13,103 nt of DNA from an uncultured Pseudomonadota bacterium (GTDB taxonomy: Bacteria > Pseudomonadota > Gammaproteobacteria > Burkholderiales > SG8-41): NCBI GenBank assembly GCA_946885605.1, contig CAMPGR010000110.1, forward strand, positions 1 to 13,103, given 5' to 3'. A model generated the notes under the pieces. The model did not search any database and was not told the DNA's origin. It was given only the letters and a program-made list of their open reading frames with translations. A program made the position numbers and the translations under genes. Below, one piece after another: positions 4,198 through 11,553 of this stretch. Position 1 is the first letter of the stretch. Each line of letters opens with the position of its first letter.

Positions 4198-6363
4198 CTA
4201 TGCGGGACGCTGCGCGGCCGCCGCAAGACCGGCCAGGCGGCGGCGCAACAGGATCGCCACTGCAACGAGGATGACGACCACCACGGCGAGTGAAGCGAAG
4301 GCGGCGACGCCGGGGTTGCGCATCGCTTCGAGAATGCGGTCCACGAAGACCACGGTCGCGAGGATCCCGGGAAGCATCCCGATCAGCGTGCCGAGCAGGA
4401 AATCGCGCAGCCCGATGTGCGACGCGCCCGCCACGACGTTGACGATGGTGAACGGTGCGATGGGCAGCATACGCACGACCGCGACCGCCAGCATCCCGCG
4501 GCGCGCGAGGCGCTTGCTGATGCGATTCAAGCGCGCGCCGGCAAGCCGCCGCACTGTGTTGCGCCCGAGGCGGCGTCCGAGGGCATGGGTCACCGCGGCG
4601 CTCGCGAGCGCGCCCGCTATGGCGTAAAGCGTGCCCAGCACCGGGCCGAAGACGATACCGGTCACGGCAATGAGCACCGTGACGGGCATGACCACGAGCC
4701 CCGCTATGACATACGCTAAGATCACGGCGAGCGGCGTGAAGGGCGAAAGCGCGTCCAGCCGGTTCGCGATGTCGACGAGCAGGTTGAGGTCGAGCCACTC
4801 GCGCAGCGGCGTCCAGCGCCAGGCCGCGGCGAGCGCGGCGAGCACGAGCACGAGGGCCGCGATGCGCACCAGCCGGTTTGCCGCGGGGCGCGTCGCCTCG
4901 CGCGGCACGAACTGCGCGGCGAGCTCGTCCGGGTCCACCGGGCGCTCCGGATCGATCACCGCTTCCGGCGGAACGAGCGCATCGATGTCGGGCGTCACCG
5001 CCGGATCCATCGGCTGCAAAGTGCGCCCCTCGCCGCGCAACGCTTGGATTGCTGCAATGAGGCTGTCGCGTTTATCGATCTCGGAAGCGACGCGCGCGGG
5101 CTCGATGTCGAGATGTTCGCCGAGCAGCCTGTTACGAATCCCGGCGATGGCATCGCGCAAGCGCACGTCTCCTGCCGCCTCGATCGCCAGATTGCACTCG
5201 GTATCGAAACCCATCGAGCGATTGCTGAGGTTGGCAGACCCGATGGTCAGCACGTCGTCATCGACGGCGAGCAGCTTGCTGTGGACGTTCAAGCAACTGG
5301 TGGCCAGATGCGGCAGATGCGGGCAATACATGCGATAACGGCCCTCGGCATCCGCCGCCTTGAGCCGCCGGTGGAGGCGCGCGCGCAGCACCCCCATCGT
5401 CGTCTCCTCCAGCCATCCGCTTTCGCGGCGCGGCGCCACCACCACGGCTTCCGGGCCGCCGGGCTCGCTCAGGCGTTCGGCGATCGAGTTGCCGATGACG
5501 CTCGAGCTGAAGTACTGGTTCTCGATGTAGAAATAGCGTTGCGCCGCTGCGATCATGTCGCTATGGAGCCGCCGGATCTCGTAGACGCCGGGCTCGCCGT
5601 CGAGCGGAGGCTCGGTGCGCGCGATCGCGACATCGACGTCGTGGATGTCGACAGAATAATCCTCGGGCCACGGGGCGTTTTCCGGCGCCGCTCGGAGCGG
5701 TCGTGCACGGCGGCCCACCGCGCGCCGCCAGCGCTCGCGCGCGAGTTGTCCCAGCGCGCGCGCGACATCGCCATCGACCATCGCCTGGATATCGTGAAAC
5801 GGGGAGTAGGGCGCACCGTTCACGTCACGGCGTCCCGGTGCGTTGGGCGCGTGCTCGCTCGTGTCCCAGCGCCGCTGCGTGAGATCGAAACCGCCGACGA
5901 ACGCCAGCGCGTCGTCGATGACCACCACCTTCTGATGGTGCGAAGCGCCGACGGGGTGCTTGGCGTCGAGGCGAAAGCTCAACCGGCGGTGCGTGCGCCA
6001 GTCGAGCTTGTACACCGGCATCCATTCGCGTTCGAGCGCGAACAGCATCGCGAAATCCCAGCTCAGGATGTAGGCGCGGAGCGTGCGTCGGCGGGCGACG
6101 ATCGCGTCGATGAACTCACACAGGCCTTCCGGCAGCCCGTCGTTCGCGCCTTCGGGCACGAGGCGCATGCGGCTGTCGATGTCCCATCCGAGGATGAAAA
6201 TGGTGCGCTGCGCCTGGGCGATCGCCCTGCGGACCGCCGTGAAGTACTCCGCGCCGTCGACAAGAAAACGAAGCCGCCGCGCGCGATCGATGCGCCAGCA
6301 ATTGCGGCCGGGTGCGAGTATGCGCAGCGCCGTGCGCCCCGCATCACGCGTAGCTTGATCCAT
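4198..6363 (-). CDS. Phospholipase D/cardiolipin synthase-like enzyme fused to a VTT (TMEM64/DedA-like) membrane domain
   Basis: A 721-residue two-part protein. The N-terminal two-thirds is a PLD-superfamily enzyme with two HKD motifs: HHQKVVVID (His143, Lys145, Asp150) and NVHSKLLAVD (His361, Lys363, Asp368), each followed by a GG/GS-x-N/D-L segment. Such enzymes hydrolyse or transfer phosphatidyl groups, as in cardiolipin synthase. After a Pro/Asp-rich linker (about 450-495), a hydrophobic segment at about 498-515 leads into a VTT/SNARE-associated domain at about 540-710. That domain has the GIVFGPVLGT loop, the RMLPIAPFTIVN motif and several membrane segments. VTT proteins are lipid scramblase/transporter-like. 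TTG at 6399 would add 12 residues; the ATG at 6361-6363 is preferred on codon grounds, though its Shine-Dalgarno match is weak. The EEP gene follows, as in ybhO-ybhP. Exact lipid substrate unknown. Confidence 0.87.
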   Translation of the reverse strand: MDQATRDAGRTALRILAPGRNCWRIDRARRLRFLVDGAEYFTAVRRAIAQAQRTIFILGWDIDSRMRLVPEGANDGLPEGLCEFIDAIVARRRTLRAYILSWDFAMLFALEREWMPVYKLDWRTHRRLSFRLDAKHPVGASHHQKVVVIDDALAFVGGFDLTQRRWDTSEHAPNAPGRRDVNGAPYSPFHDIQAMVDGDVARALGQLARERWRRAVGRRARPLRAAPENAPWPEDYSVDIHDVDVAIARTEPPLDGEPGVYEIRRLHSDMIAAAQRYFYIENQYFSSSVIGNSIAERLSEPGGPEAVVVAPRRESGWLEETTMGVLRARLHRRLKAADAEGRYRMYCPHLPHLATSCLNVHSKLLAVDDDVLTIGSANLSNRSMGFDTECNLAIEAAGDVRLRDAIAGIRNRLLGEHLDIEPARVASEIDKRDSLIAAIQALRGEGRTLQPMDPAVTPDIDALVPPEAVIDPERPVDPDELAAQFVPREATRPAANRLVRIAALVLVLAALAAAWRWTPLREWLDLNLLVDIANRLDALSPFTPLAVILAYVIAGLVVMPVTVLIAVTGIVFGPVLGTLYAIAGALASAAVTHALGRRLGRNTVRRLAGARLNRISKRLARRGMLAVAVVRMLPIAPFTIVNVVAGASHIGLRDFLLGTLIGMLPGILATVVFVDRILEAMRNPGVAAFASLAVVVVILVAVAILLRRRLAGLAAAAQRPA

Positions 6364-6503
6364 CGTTGATTCCAGCGATGTGGCGGGGCCGGGGGACAAG
6401 CCCGGGCCGGCGCCTGAAGTTTGTTCGGCGAGCGGCGTGCGCCGCGATGCCGGTTACTCAGACACCGTTTTTGCCAATTGGTGCGCGACCGATGGCGTGG
6501 ACA

Positions 6504-9257
6504 CTACAGGCGCCAGGGTTCCCCGCGTTCGGAATCGATGCCGAGGCGCGCCATGGCCTCGGCCACCGCAGTCGCGGGCAGCGCCTCGCGCTCGGCCAGC
6601 GCCTTGAGTGCCGCGAGCGCGATGTGACGGCGGTCGACCTCGAAAAACGCGCGCAGTGCCGGCCGCGTGTCGCTGCGTCCGATGCCGTCGGTCCCGAGCA
6701 CGGTGTAGGGCCGCTTCACGAGGCCGCGAATCTGCTCGGCGTAGGCACGGACGTAATCCGTCGCGGCAATCGCCGGACCCCCGCGGTCCTTCAGGCACGT
6801 TTCGACCCATGTCTCGCGCGCGGGTGCGGTGGGATGCAATCGGCTCCAGCGTTCCGCCTGCATGCCGTCGCGCGCGAGCTCGGTGAAGCTCGTCACGCTC
6901 CACACGTCGGCCGCAACGTCGAACTGCGACTCGAGAATTTCCGCGGCGGCCAGCACTTCGCGCAGGATCGTGCCGCTGCCGAGGAGTTGCACGCGGCGGT
7001 TACCCCCTCCCTCGCCCTCCCCCTTACGAAGGAGGAGGGGATCACGCTGGGACGATTGCAGGAGATACATGCCGCGCAGGATGCCGTCGATCGTCTCTTG
7101 GCGTGGCGCGGGCAGCGAAGGCTGCGCGTAGTTCTCGTTCATCACGGTGATGTAATAAAACACGTCCTCCTTTGCTTGCAGCATGCGGCGTGCGCCGTCC
7201 TGCAGGATCACCGCAAGCTCATAGCCGAAGCACGGATCGTAGGAGCGGCAGTTCGGAATGGTGGAGGCGATGAGCTGGCTCGTGCCGTCCTGATGCTGCA
7301 GCCCTTCGCCGGACAACGTCGTGCGGCCCGCGGTCGCGCCGATGAGAAATCCGCGCGCGCGCGAGTCCGCCGCCGCCCACATGAAATCGCCCACGCGCTG
7401 AAAGCCGAACATCGAGTAAAAAATGTAGAACGGCAGCATCGGCACGCCATGGGTGCTGTAGGAGGTAGCGGCGGCGATCCACGACGACATGGCGCCGGCT
7501 TCGGTGATGCCTTCCTCGATGATCTGGCCGTCCTTCGTTTCCTTGTAATAGAGCAGCTCATCGCGGTCTTCGGGCTCGTAGAGCTGGCCGAAGGGCGAGT
7601 AGATCGCAACCTGCCGAAAGAGCGACTGCATGCCGAAGGTGCGCGCCTCGTCGGCGACGATGGGCACGATATGCCGCCCGAGGCCGGGGTCGCGCAGCAG
7701 CTGGGACAGCGCGCGCACGAACACCATAGTGGTCGATTCCTCGCGTCCGGCCGAGCCTTCCAGCAGGCGTGCGAAGCTCTCGAGTGCCGGCACGGCAAGC
7801 GCGCGCGCCTGTTGCGACCGTACCGGAACCGGACCGCCGAGCTCGCCGCGCCGCGCCTTCACGTAACGCATTTCCGGGCTGTCCGGCGAGGGTTGATAGA
7901 AGCGCAGGTGATGCACGTCATCATCCGAGATCGGCAATGCGAAGCGGTCGCGGAAAGCGAGGAGCGCATCGTGCTCGAGTTTCTTCGCCTGGTGCGCCCC
8001 CATGCGGCCCTGCGCCCAGTGGCCCATGCCGTAGCCCTTCTTGGTCTGGGCGAGGATCACGGTCGGTTGCCCGATGTGGTGGACCGCCGCGTGGTAGGCC
8101 GCGTAGATCTTGATCGGGTCGTGCCCGCCGCGGCGCAGCCGGTCGATGTCCTCGTCCGAGAGATGCGCGACGAGCGCCTGCAGCTCGGGATACTTGTTGA
8201 AGAAATGCTCGCGGTTGAAGCGCCCGTCGGTCGCCGCATACTTCTGGAATTCGCCGTCCACCGTCTCATGGAGCCGCTTGAGGATCACGTTCTCCTCGTC
8301 ACGCGCGAAGAGGGGATCCCAGTCCGAGCCCCACAGCACCTTGATCACGTTCCAGCCCGCGCCGGCGAACAGGCCTTCGAGTTCCTGGATGACGGAGCCG
8401 TTGCCGCGCACCGGGCCGTCCAGGCGCTGCAGGTTACAGTTGACGACGAAGATGAGGTTGTCGAGCCCTTCGCGCGCGGCGACGGACAATCCGGCGAGGG
8501 ACTCCGGCTCGTCCATCTCGCCGTCGCCGACGAACGCCCATACCTTGCGTCCCGTCGTTTCCAGTATGCCGCGATGCTCGAGGTAGCGCATGAAGCGCGC
8601 CTGGTAGATCGCGGTGATCGGGCCGATGCCCATCGAGGCGTTCGGGAACTGCCAGAAGTCCGGCATGAGATAAGGGTGGCAATAGGAGGACAGCCCGCGG
8701 CCGCCGGTCTCGCGGCGGTAGTTCTCGAGCTCGACTTCGCTCAACCGCCCTTCGAGAAACGCGCGGGCGTACACGCCGGGCGAGGCGTGCGGCTGGAAAT
8801 AGACGAGATCGCCGCCTCGTGCGCCTGCGCGATCGCCGTGCGGCGCGCGGAAGAAGTGATTGAAGCCGACTTCGAAGAGCTCGGCGATCGAGGCATAGGT
8901 CGCGATATGCCCACCGAGCTCGGCGTGCTGGCGATTGGCGCGCACCACCATGGCGAGCGCGTTCCAGCGCACGATGGCGAGGATGCGGCTTTCGATGTCG
9001 AGATTGCCCGGATACTGCGGCTGCTCGGCGAGTCGTATGGTGTTGGCATACGGCGTATGCAGCACCGGGGGCAGGGGCACGCGGCGCGAGCGGGCATGTT
9101 CGAGGAGCTTGCGCAGGAGGAATGTCGCACGCTCGCGGCCTTCGGCCTCCACCACGGCATCGAATGCGTCGAGCCATTCGCGGGTCTCCCGCGGATCGGC
9201 ATCCTGCGGCAGGACGCGCCAGAGGGCTGGAAAGGAAAGCTGCGACAGATCGGTCAT
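6504..9257 (-). CDS. AceE-type homodimeric 2-oxo-acid (pyruvate) dehydrogenase E1 component
   Basis: A 917-residue thiamine-diphosphate enzyme, close along its length to E. coli AceE (887 residues). E1 decarboxylates a 2-oxo acid and acylates the E2 lipoyl group. The ThDP motif runs from [10 protein letters not shown] (244-253) to VVNCN (271-275). From remembered E. coli numbering, the active-site residues are kept: His117 (His106), Gln155 (Gln140), His157 (His142), Tyr192 (Tyr177), His422 (His407), Asp536-Glu537 (Asp521-Glu522), Glu586 (Glu571), Tyr614 (Tyr599), Glu651 and His655 (His640). Differences are Thr120 for Ser109 and Gln416 for Glu401. Residues about 736-753 are an insertion encoded by a REP-like repeat. 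The ATG at 9255-9257 has GGAG 6 bases upstream; the open frame extends 56 codons further without support. No E2 or E3 gene is adjacent, and a divergent Lrp gene lies upstream as for Pseudomonas mdeB. It may therefore be a 2-oxobutyrate-type paralogue rather than the housekeeping AceE. Confidence 0.9.
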   Translation of the reverse strand: MTDLSQLSFPALWRVLPQDADPRETREWLDAFDAVVEAEGRERATFLLRKLLEHARSRRVPLPPVLHTPYANTIRLAEQPQYPGNLDIESRILAIVRWNALAMVVRANRQHAELGGHIATYASIAELFEVGFNHFFRAPHGDRAGARGGDLVYFQPHASPGVYARAFLEGRLSEVELENYRRETGGRGLSSYCHPYLMPDFWQFPNASMGIGPITAIYQARFMRYLEHRGILETTGRKVWAFVGDGEMDEPESLAGLSVAAREGLDNLIFVVNCNLQRLDGPVRGNGSVIQELEGLFAGAGWNVIKVLWGSDWDPLFARDEENVILKRLHETVDGEFQKYAATDGRFNREHFFNKYPELQALVAHLSDEDIDRLRRGGHDPIKIYAAYHAAVHHIGQPTVILAQTKKGYGMGHWAQGRMGAHQAKKLEHDALLAFRDRFALPISDDDVHHLRFYQPSPDSPEMRYVKARRGELGGPVPVRSQQARALAVPALESFARLLEGSAGREESTTMVFVRALSQLLRDPGLGRHIVPIVADEARTFGMQSLFRQVAIYSPFGQLYEPEDRDELLYYKETKDGQIIEEGITEAGAMSSWIAAATSYSTHGVPMLPFYIFYSMFGFQRVGDFMWAAADSRARGFLIGATAGRTTLSGEGLQHQDGTSQLIASTIPNCRSYDPCFGYELAVILQDGARRMLQAKEDVFYYITVMNENYAQPSLPAPRQETIDGILRGMYLLQSSQRDPLLLRKGEGEGGGNRRVQLLGSGTILREVLAAAEILESQFDVAADVWSVTSFTELARDGMQAERWSRLHPTAPARETWVETCLKDRGGPAIAATDYVRAYAEQIRGLVKRPYTVLGTDGIGRSDTRPALRAFFEVDRRHIALAALKALAEREALPATAVAEAMARLGIDSERGEPWRL
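7003..7043 (-). repeat. REP-like hairpin inserted in frame within the E1 coding sequence
   Basis: CCCTCCCCCTT (7015-7025) and AAGGAGGAGGG (7029-7039) form an 11-bp stem, all paired in the minus-strand RNA if one G-U is allowed, around a 3-base loop. On the minus strand a tail CGAGGGAGGGGG follows. It is translated as [15 protein letters not shown] (Asp739 to Asn753), an Arg/Lys/Gly/Glu-rich stretch unlike the rest of the enzyme. It lies between GILRGMYLL and [11 protein letters not shown], where E. coli AceE has only a short linker before its C-terminal domain. The reading frame is intact on both sides. Confidence 0.65.
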
Positions 9258-9341
9258 GGCGTGCTCCGGACTCGCGAGAGCGGCGTGTGGCGGCAGTCGG
9301 CATGGTAGCGCAGGCGCCGCAGCATGGGGTTGCGTTCTCTC

Positions 9342-9371
9342 TTGACGGAACCGCATCCCGCGGAATTTAAT
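9342..9371 (+). promoter_or_regulatory. Candidate sigma-70 promoter of the Lrp/AsnC regulator gene
   Basis: TTGACG at 9342-9347 (5 of 6 consensus) and TTTAAT at 9366-9371 (5 of 6) are spaced by 18 bases. A start near 9378 would leave a leader of about 23 bases before the ATG at 9401. Confidence 0.5.
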
Positions 9372-9375
9372 GCTG
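9361..9375. promoter_or_regulatory. Candidate Lrp/AsnC box overlapping the regulator's own -10
   Basis: CGGAATTTAATGCTG fits the degenerate Lrp consensus YAGHAWATTWTDCTR at 12 of 15 positions by my count. It covers the -10 TTTAAT of the regulator gene and lies in the 143-base gap shared with the divergent E1 gene. Autoregulation and control of the E1 gene from this site are plausible. The consensus is loose, so chance matches occur. Confidence 0.3.
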
Positions 9376-9400
9376 AAGACCCATTCTTTGGCGATATAAC

Positions 9401-9910
9401 ATGCCGGACATCCAACTCGATGCAACAGATTGGAAGATCCTCGCCCGCCTGCAGGAGGACGCGCGGGTTTCCAACGTGGATCTGGCGCAGGCGGTGCATC
9501 TCTCGCCCTCGCCGTGCCTCAACCGCGTGCGCGCGCTCGAAGCGAGCGGCGTCGTGAGCCGCTATGTCACATTGCTCGACCCGCTGAAACTCGGGCTTAC
9601 GGTCAGCGTATTCATCCAGGTGAGCCTGGAGAAGCAGATGCGGAACGCGCTCGATACGTTCGAAAACTCGGTGCTCGCCCGGGACGAAGTGATGGAGTGC
9701 TACCTCATGACCGGGGACGCCGACTACCTGCTGCGCGTCGTGGTCTCCGACGTACAGTCGCTCGAGCGCTTCATCGTGGACTACCTCGCCCGCATTCCGG
9801 GTGTCGCGAGCATCAAGTCGAGCTTCGCGCTGAAGCAGGTGAAGTACAAGACCGCGCTGCCTTTACCCGTGCGCGACAACGTGCGACGGAAGAGCAGGAA
9901 CCCAGTCTGA
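9401..9910 (+). CDS. Lrp/AsnC-family transcription regulator
   Basis: A 169-residue protein of the feast/famine family. An N-terminal helix-turn-helix (about 8-55: [20 protein letters not shown] then [27 protein letters not shown]) is joined to a C-terminal RAM domain (about 65-150). The RAM domain contains the effector-loop motif [13 protein letters not shown] (Gly105, Asp106, Asp108). These regulators bind amino acids and assemble as octamers or higher forms. The gene is divergent from the E1 gene, with 143 bases between starts, so it probably controls that gene and itself. P. putida MdeR, an Lrp homologue beside a 2-oxobutyrate dehydrogenase E1 gene (mdeB), is the closest arrangement I know. 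The ATG at 9401 fits the usual Lrp start ([12 protein letters not shown]); there is no strong Shine-Dalgarno sequence. Confidence 0.9.
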   Translation: MPDIQLDATDWKILARLQEDARVSNVDLAQAVHLSPSPCLNRVRALEASGVVSRYVTLLDPLKLGLTVSVFIQVSLEKQMRNALDTFENSVLARDEVMECYLMTGDADYLLRVVVSDVQSLERFIVDYLARIPGVASIKSSFALKQVKYKTALPLPVRDNVRRKSRNPV

Positions 9911-10004
9911 TTCCAAGAGGCCAATTACCGAAACTGGCGATAACGGCACGGCGTGGCGTGAGCGTCGCTTACGGATGAGGCTTGGGCGCCGTCCGGCTGT
10001 GTTC

Positions 10005-10040
10005 ATCGGCGCGGCCGGCTCGTCGCGCCGATTTGTTTTT
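10005..10040 (+). terminator. Intrinsic terminator downstream of the Lrp/AsnC gene
   Basis: ATCGGCGCG (10005-10013) and CGCGCCGAT (10024-10032) form a perfect 9-bp GC-rich stem with a 10-base loop, followed at once by TTTGTTTTT. This is a textbook rho-independent terminator in the rightward direction. It ends the regulator transcript and separates it from the DoxX gene, which therefore needs its own promoter in 10041-10091. The rest of the 181-base gap 9911-10091 shows nothing else I can support. Confidence 0.75.
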
Positions 10041-10091
10041 AAGACGGAACTTGGTGCATTATGACGCCCGGTCCACTGGAAAAGGGCGACG

Positions 10092-10547
10092 ATGGAGGCA
10101 CTCTGCAGCGTGGCGAAGAGCTACGCACCGCTCGTCGGGCGGTTTCTCGTGAGCTTCATCTTCCTGCGCTCGGCAATCGGTAAGATCGGCAATTTTTCCG
10201 GCGTGGCGGCCAACATGGCAGCCAAAGGCATGCCGTTCGCCGAACCGCTCCTCGCATGCGCGATCGCGATCGAAATCATCGGCGGACTATGCATCCTGCT
10301 TGGATGGAAGGCGCGCTGGGGCGCGCTCGCCTTGATCGTTTTCCTCGTTCCCGCCACGCTCATCTTCCACAACTTCTGGGCCGTCGATCCCGCACAGGCG
10401 AAGGAGCTCGCCAACCAGACGAACCACTTCTTCAAGAACATGACCATCCTCGGCGCGCTCGTCTTCATCGTCGGCATGGGCTCCGGCCCGCTCAGCCTGG
10501 AGCGCGAGTCCGAAAAAGTCGGTGCACCCTATCCAAAGAGCGCATGA
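10092..10547 (+). CDS. DoxX-family integral membrane protein
   Basis: A 151-residue protein with four predicted membrane segments, roughly residues 12-30, 50-71, 76-93 and 115-131. Family marks are LRSAIGKIGNF after the first helix, EIIGGLCILLG in the second, and HNFWAVDPAQ then NHFFKNMTILGALVFI before and in the fourth. DoxX proteins sit in the inner membrane; the name comes from an archaeal thiosulfate:quinone oxidoreductase subunit. Most bacterial members have no firm function, though links to redox stress are known. The ATG at 10092 has AAGGG (10082-10086) 5 bases upstream. It comes 46 bases before the TAXI gene on the same strand and may be co-transcribed with it. Confidence 0.82.
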   Translation: MEALCSVAKSYAPLVGRFLVSFIFLRSAIGKIGNFSGVAANMAAKGMPFAEPLLACAIAIEIIGGLCILLGWKARWGALALIVFLVPATLIFHNFWAVDPAQAKELANQTNHFFKNMTILGALVFIVGMGSGPLSLERESEKVGAPYPKSA

Positions 10548-10580
10548 AGATGCGCTCCCGTAGTTCTACGCATTCAATCC

Positions 10581-10587
10581 AAGGAGG
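10581..10587 (+). promoter_or_regulatory. Strong ribosome-binding site of the TAXI gene
   Basis: AAGGAGG at 10581-10587 is a near-complete anti-16S match, 6 bases before the ATG at 10594. It is the strongest such site noticed in the window and suggests abundant synthesis, as is usual for periplasmic binding proteins. It also fixes the TAXI start. Confidence 0.75.
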
Positions 10588-10593
10588 AGAGAA

Positions 10594-11553
10594 ATGAAGC
10601 GTGTCGTTGTAACAGCAATCGCCGCGTTGGCCTTCGCGACCGGCGCAAACGCGCAGCAGCAAATGCGTCTGTCGATTTCCACCGGCGGCACGGGCGGCGT
10701 GTGGTACCCGATGGGCGGCGCGATGGCGAACGTTTTGTCGAAGCACATGCCCAATACCGCGGCCACGGCCGAGGTCACCGGTGCGAGCGTGGACAACCTG
10801 AAACTGATCGACGCGCGCAAGACCGACGTGGGGTTCTCGATGGTGGATGCCGCGTGGGACGCCTACAACGGGATCGGCAAGTTCAAGAACAACAAGGTGG
10901 CGATGCGCACGCTCGCGGTGGTTCACCCGCTGGTCATGCACGTCGTGGCCGCGGAAGGGCGCGGCATCGAAAAGATCGCTGACTTCAAGGGCAAGCGCAT
11001 CTCGACCGGCTCGCCGGGGAGCGGCACCGAAGTGATGGCGTTGCGCATACTGGAAGCCTACGGCATCAACCCGGACAAGGACATCACGCGCGAGCGGCTG
11101 AGCGTCACCGAGGCCGCCAACGCGCTGAAGGATCGCAAGATCGATGCCTTCATGCACGCGGCGGGCGTTCCGCTTCCCGCTGTCACGGATGTCGCGGCGA
11201 CTCCGGGCATCAAGGTGAAGCTCATCGATCACGCGGGCGCGCTTGCCGCCATGACGAAGAAATACGGGCCGATCTATGCGTCGGGGAAAATACCGGCCGG
11301 CGCCTATCCCGGGCAGAACAAGGAGAATCAGACCGTCAACGTATGGGGCGTGCTGTTCGTCCACGAAAGCATGAGCGAGAAGCTCGCCTATGACGTGGTG
11401 AAGACGCTGTTCGAGCACCAGAAGGATCTCGTTATCGCGCATCGCGAGGCCGCCAACATGACGCTCGAGAACCAGACGATCGGCGCGACGGCGGTGCCGT
11501 GGCATCCGGGGGCCGTCAAGTACTTCGCCGAGCGCGGCATCAAGGTGAAGTGA
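10594..11553 (+). CDS. TAXI-family TRAP transporter solute-binding receptor
   Basis: A 319-residue periplasmic binding protein of usual TAXI length. The N-terminus is a Sec signal peptide (basic MKR, hydrophobic to about residue 17, probable cleavage after Ala20 in GANA). The mature start RLSISTGGTGGVWYPMGGAMANVLS is the TAXI signature, and the C-terminal PWHPGAVKYFAERGI is also typical. TAXI receptors deliver substrate to fused TRAP membrane (QM) proteins; known ligands include glutamate and 2-oxoglutarate. No TRAP membrane gene is in the window, so the partner is encoded elsewhere or absent. The downstream aminotransferase overlaps its stop codon, suggesting the ligand is an amino or oxo acid; that is inference. 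Well supported as TAXI; ligand unknown. Confidence 0.92.
   Translation: MKRVVVTAIAALAFATGANAQQQMRLSISTGGTGGVWYPMGGAMANVLSKHMPNTAATAEVTGASVDNLKLIDARKTDVGFSMVDAAWDAYNGIGKFKNNKVAMRTLAVVHPLVMHVVAAEGRGIEKIADFKGKRISTGSPGSGTEVMALRILEAYGINPDKDITRERLSVTEAANALKDRKIDAFMHAAGVPLPAVTDVAATPGIKVKLIDHAGALAAMTKKYGPIYASGKIPAGAYPGQNKENQTVNVWGVLFVHESMSEKLAYDVVKTLFEHQKDLVIAHREAANMTLENQTIGATAVPWHPGAVKYFAERGIKVK

Noticed and set aside
5044..6369. 441-codon open frame on the plus strand
   Set aside because: It is the antisense shadow of the PLD-VTT gene, with the typical Arg/Asp/His-rich translation and no family resemblance.
6432..6480. GC-rich mini-palindrome GCGGCG/CGCCGC and a T5 run in the E1-PLD gap
   Set aside because: The palindrome has almost no loop. 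The T-run is not on the strand or side needed to terminate the leftward E1 transcript.
6366..9308. 980-codon open frame on the plus strand
   Set aside because: It lies opposite the E1 gene, whose full-length homology is clear. Its translation is Arg/His/Ala-rich with no recognisable domain. Long antisense frames are expected at this GC content.
9258..9425. N-terminal extension of the E1 frame by 56 codons
   Set aside because: It would run through the regulator promoter and into the divergent Lrp gene. The ATG at 9255-9257 has a GGAG and fits family length better.
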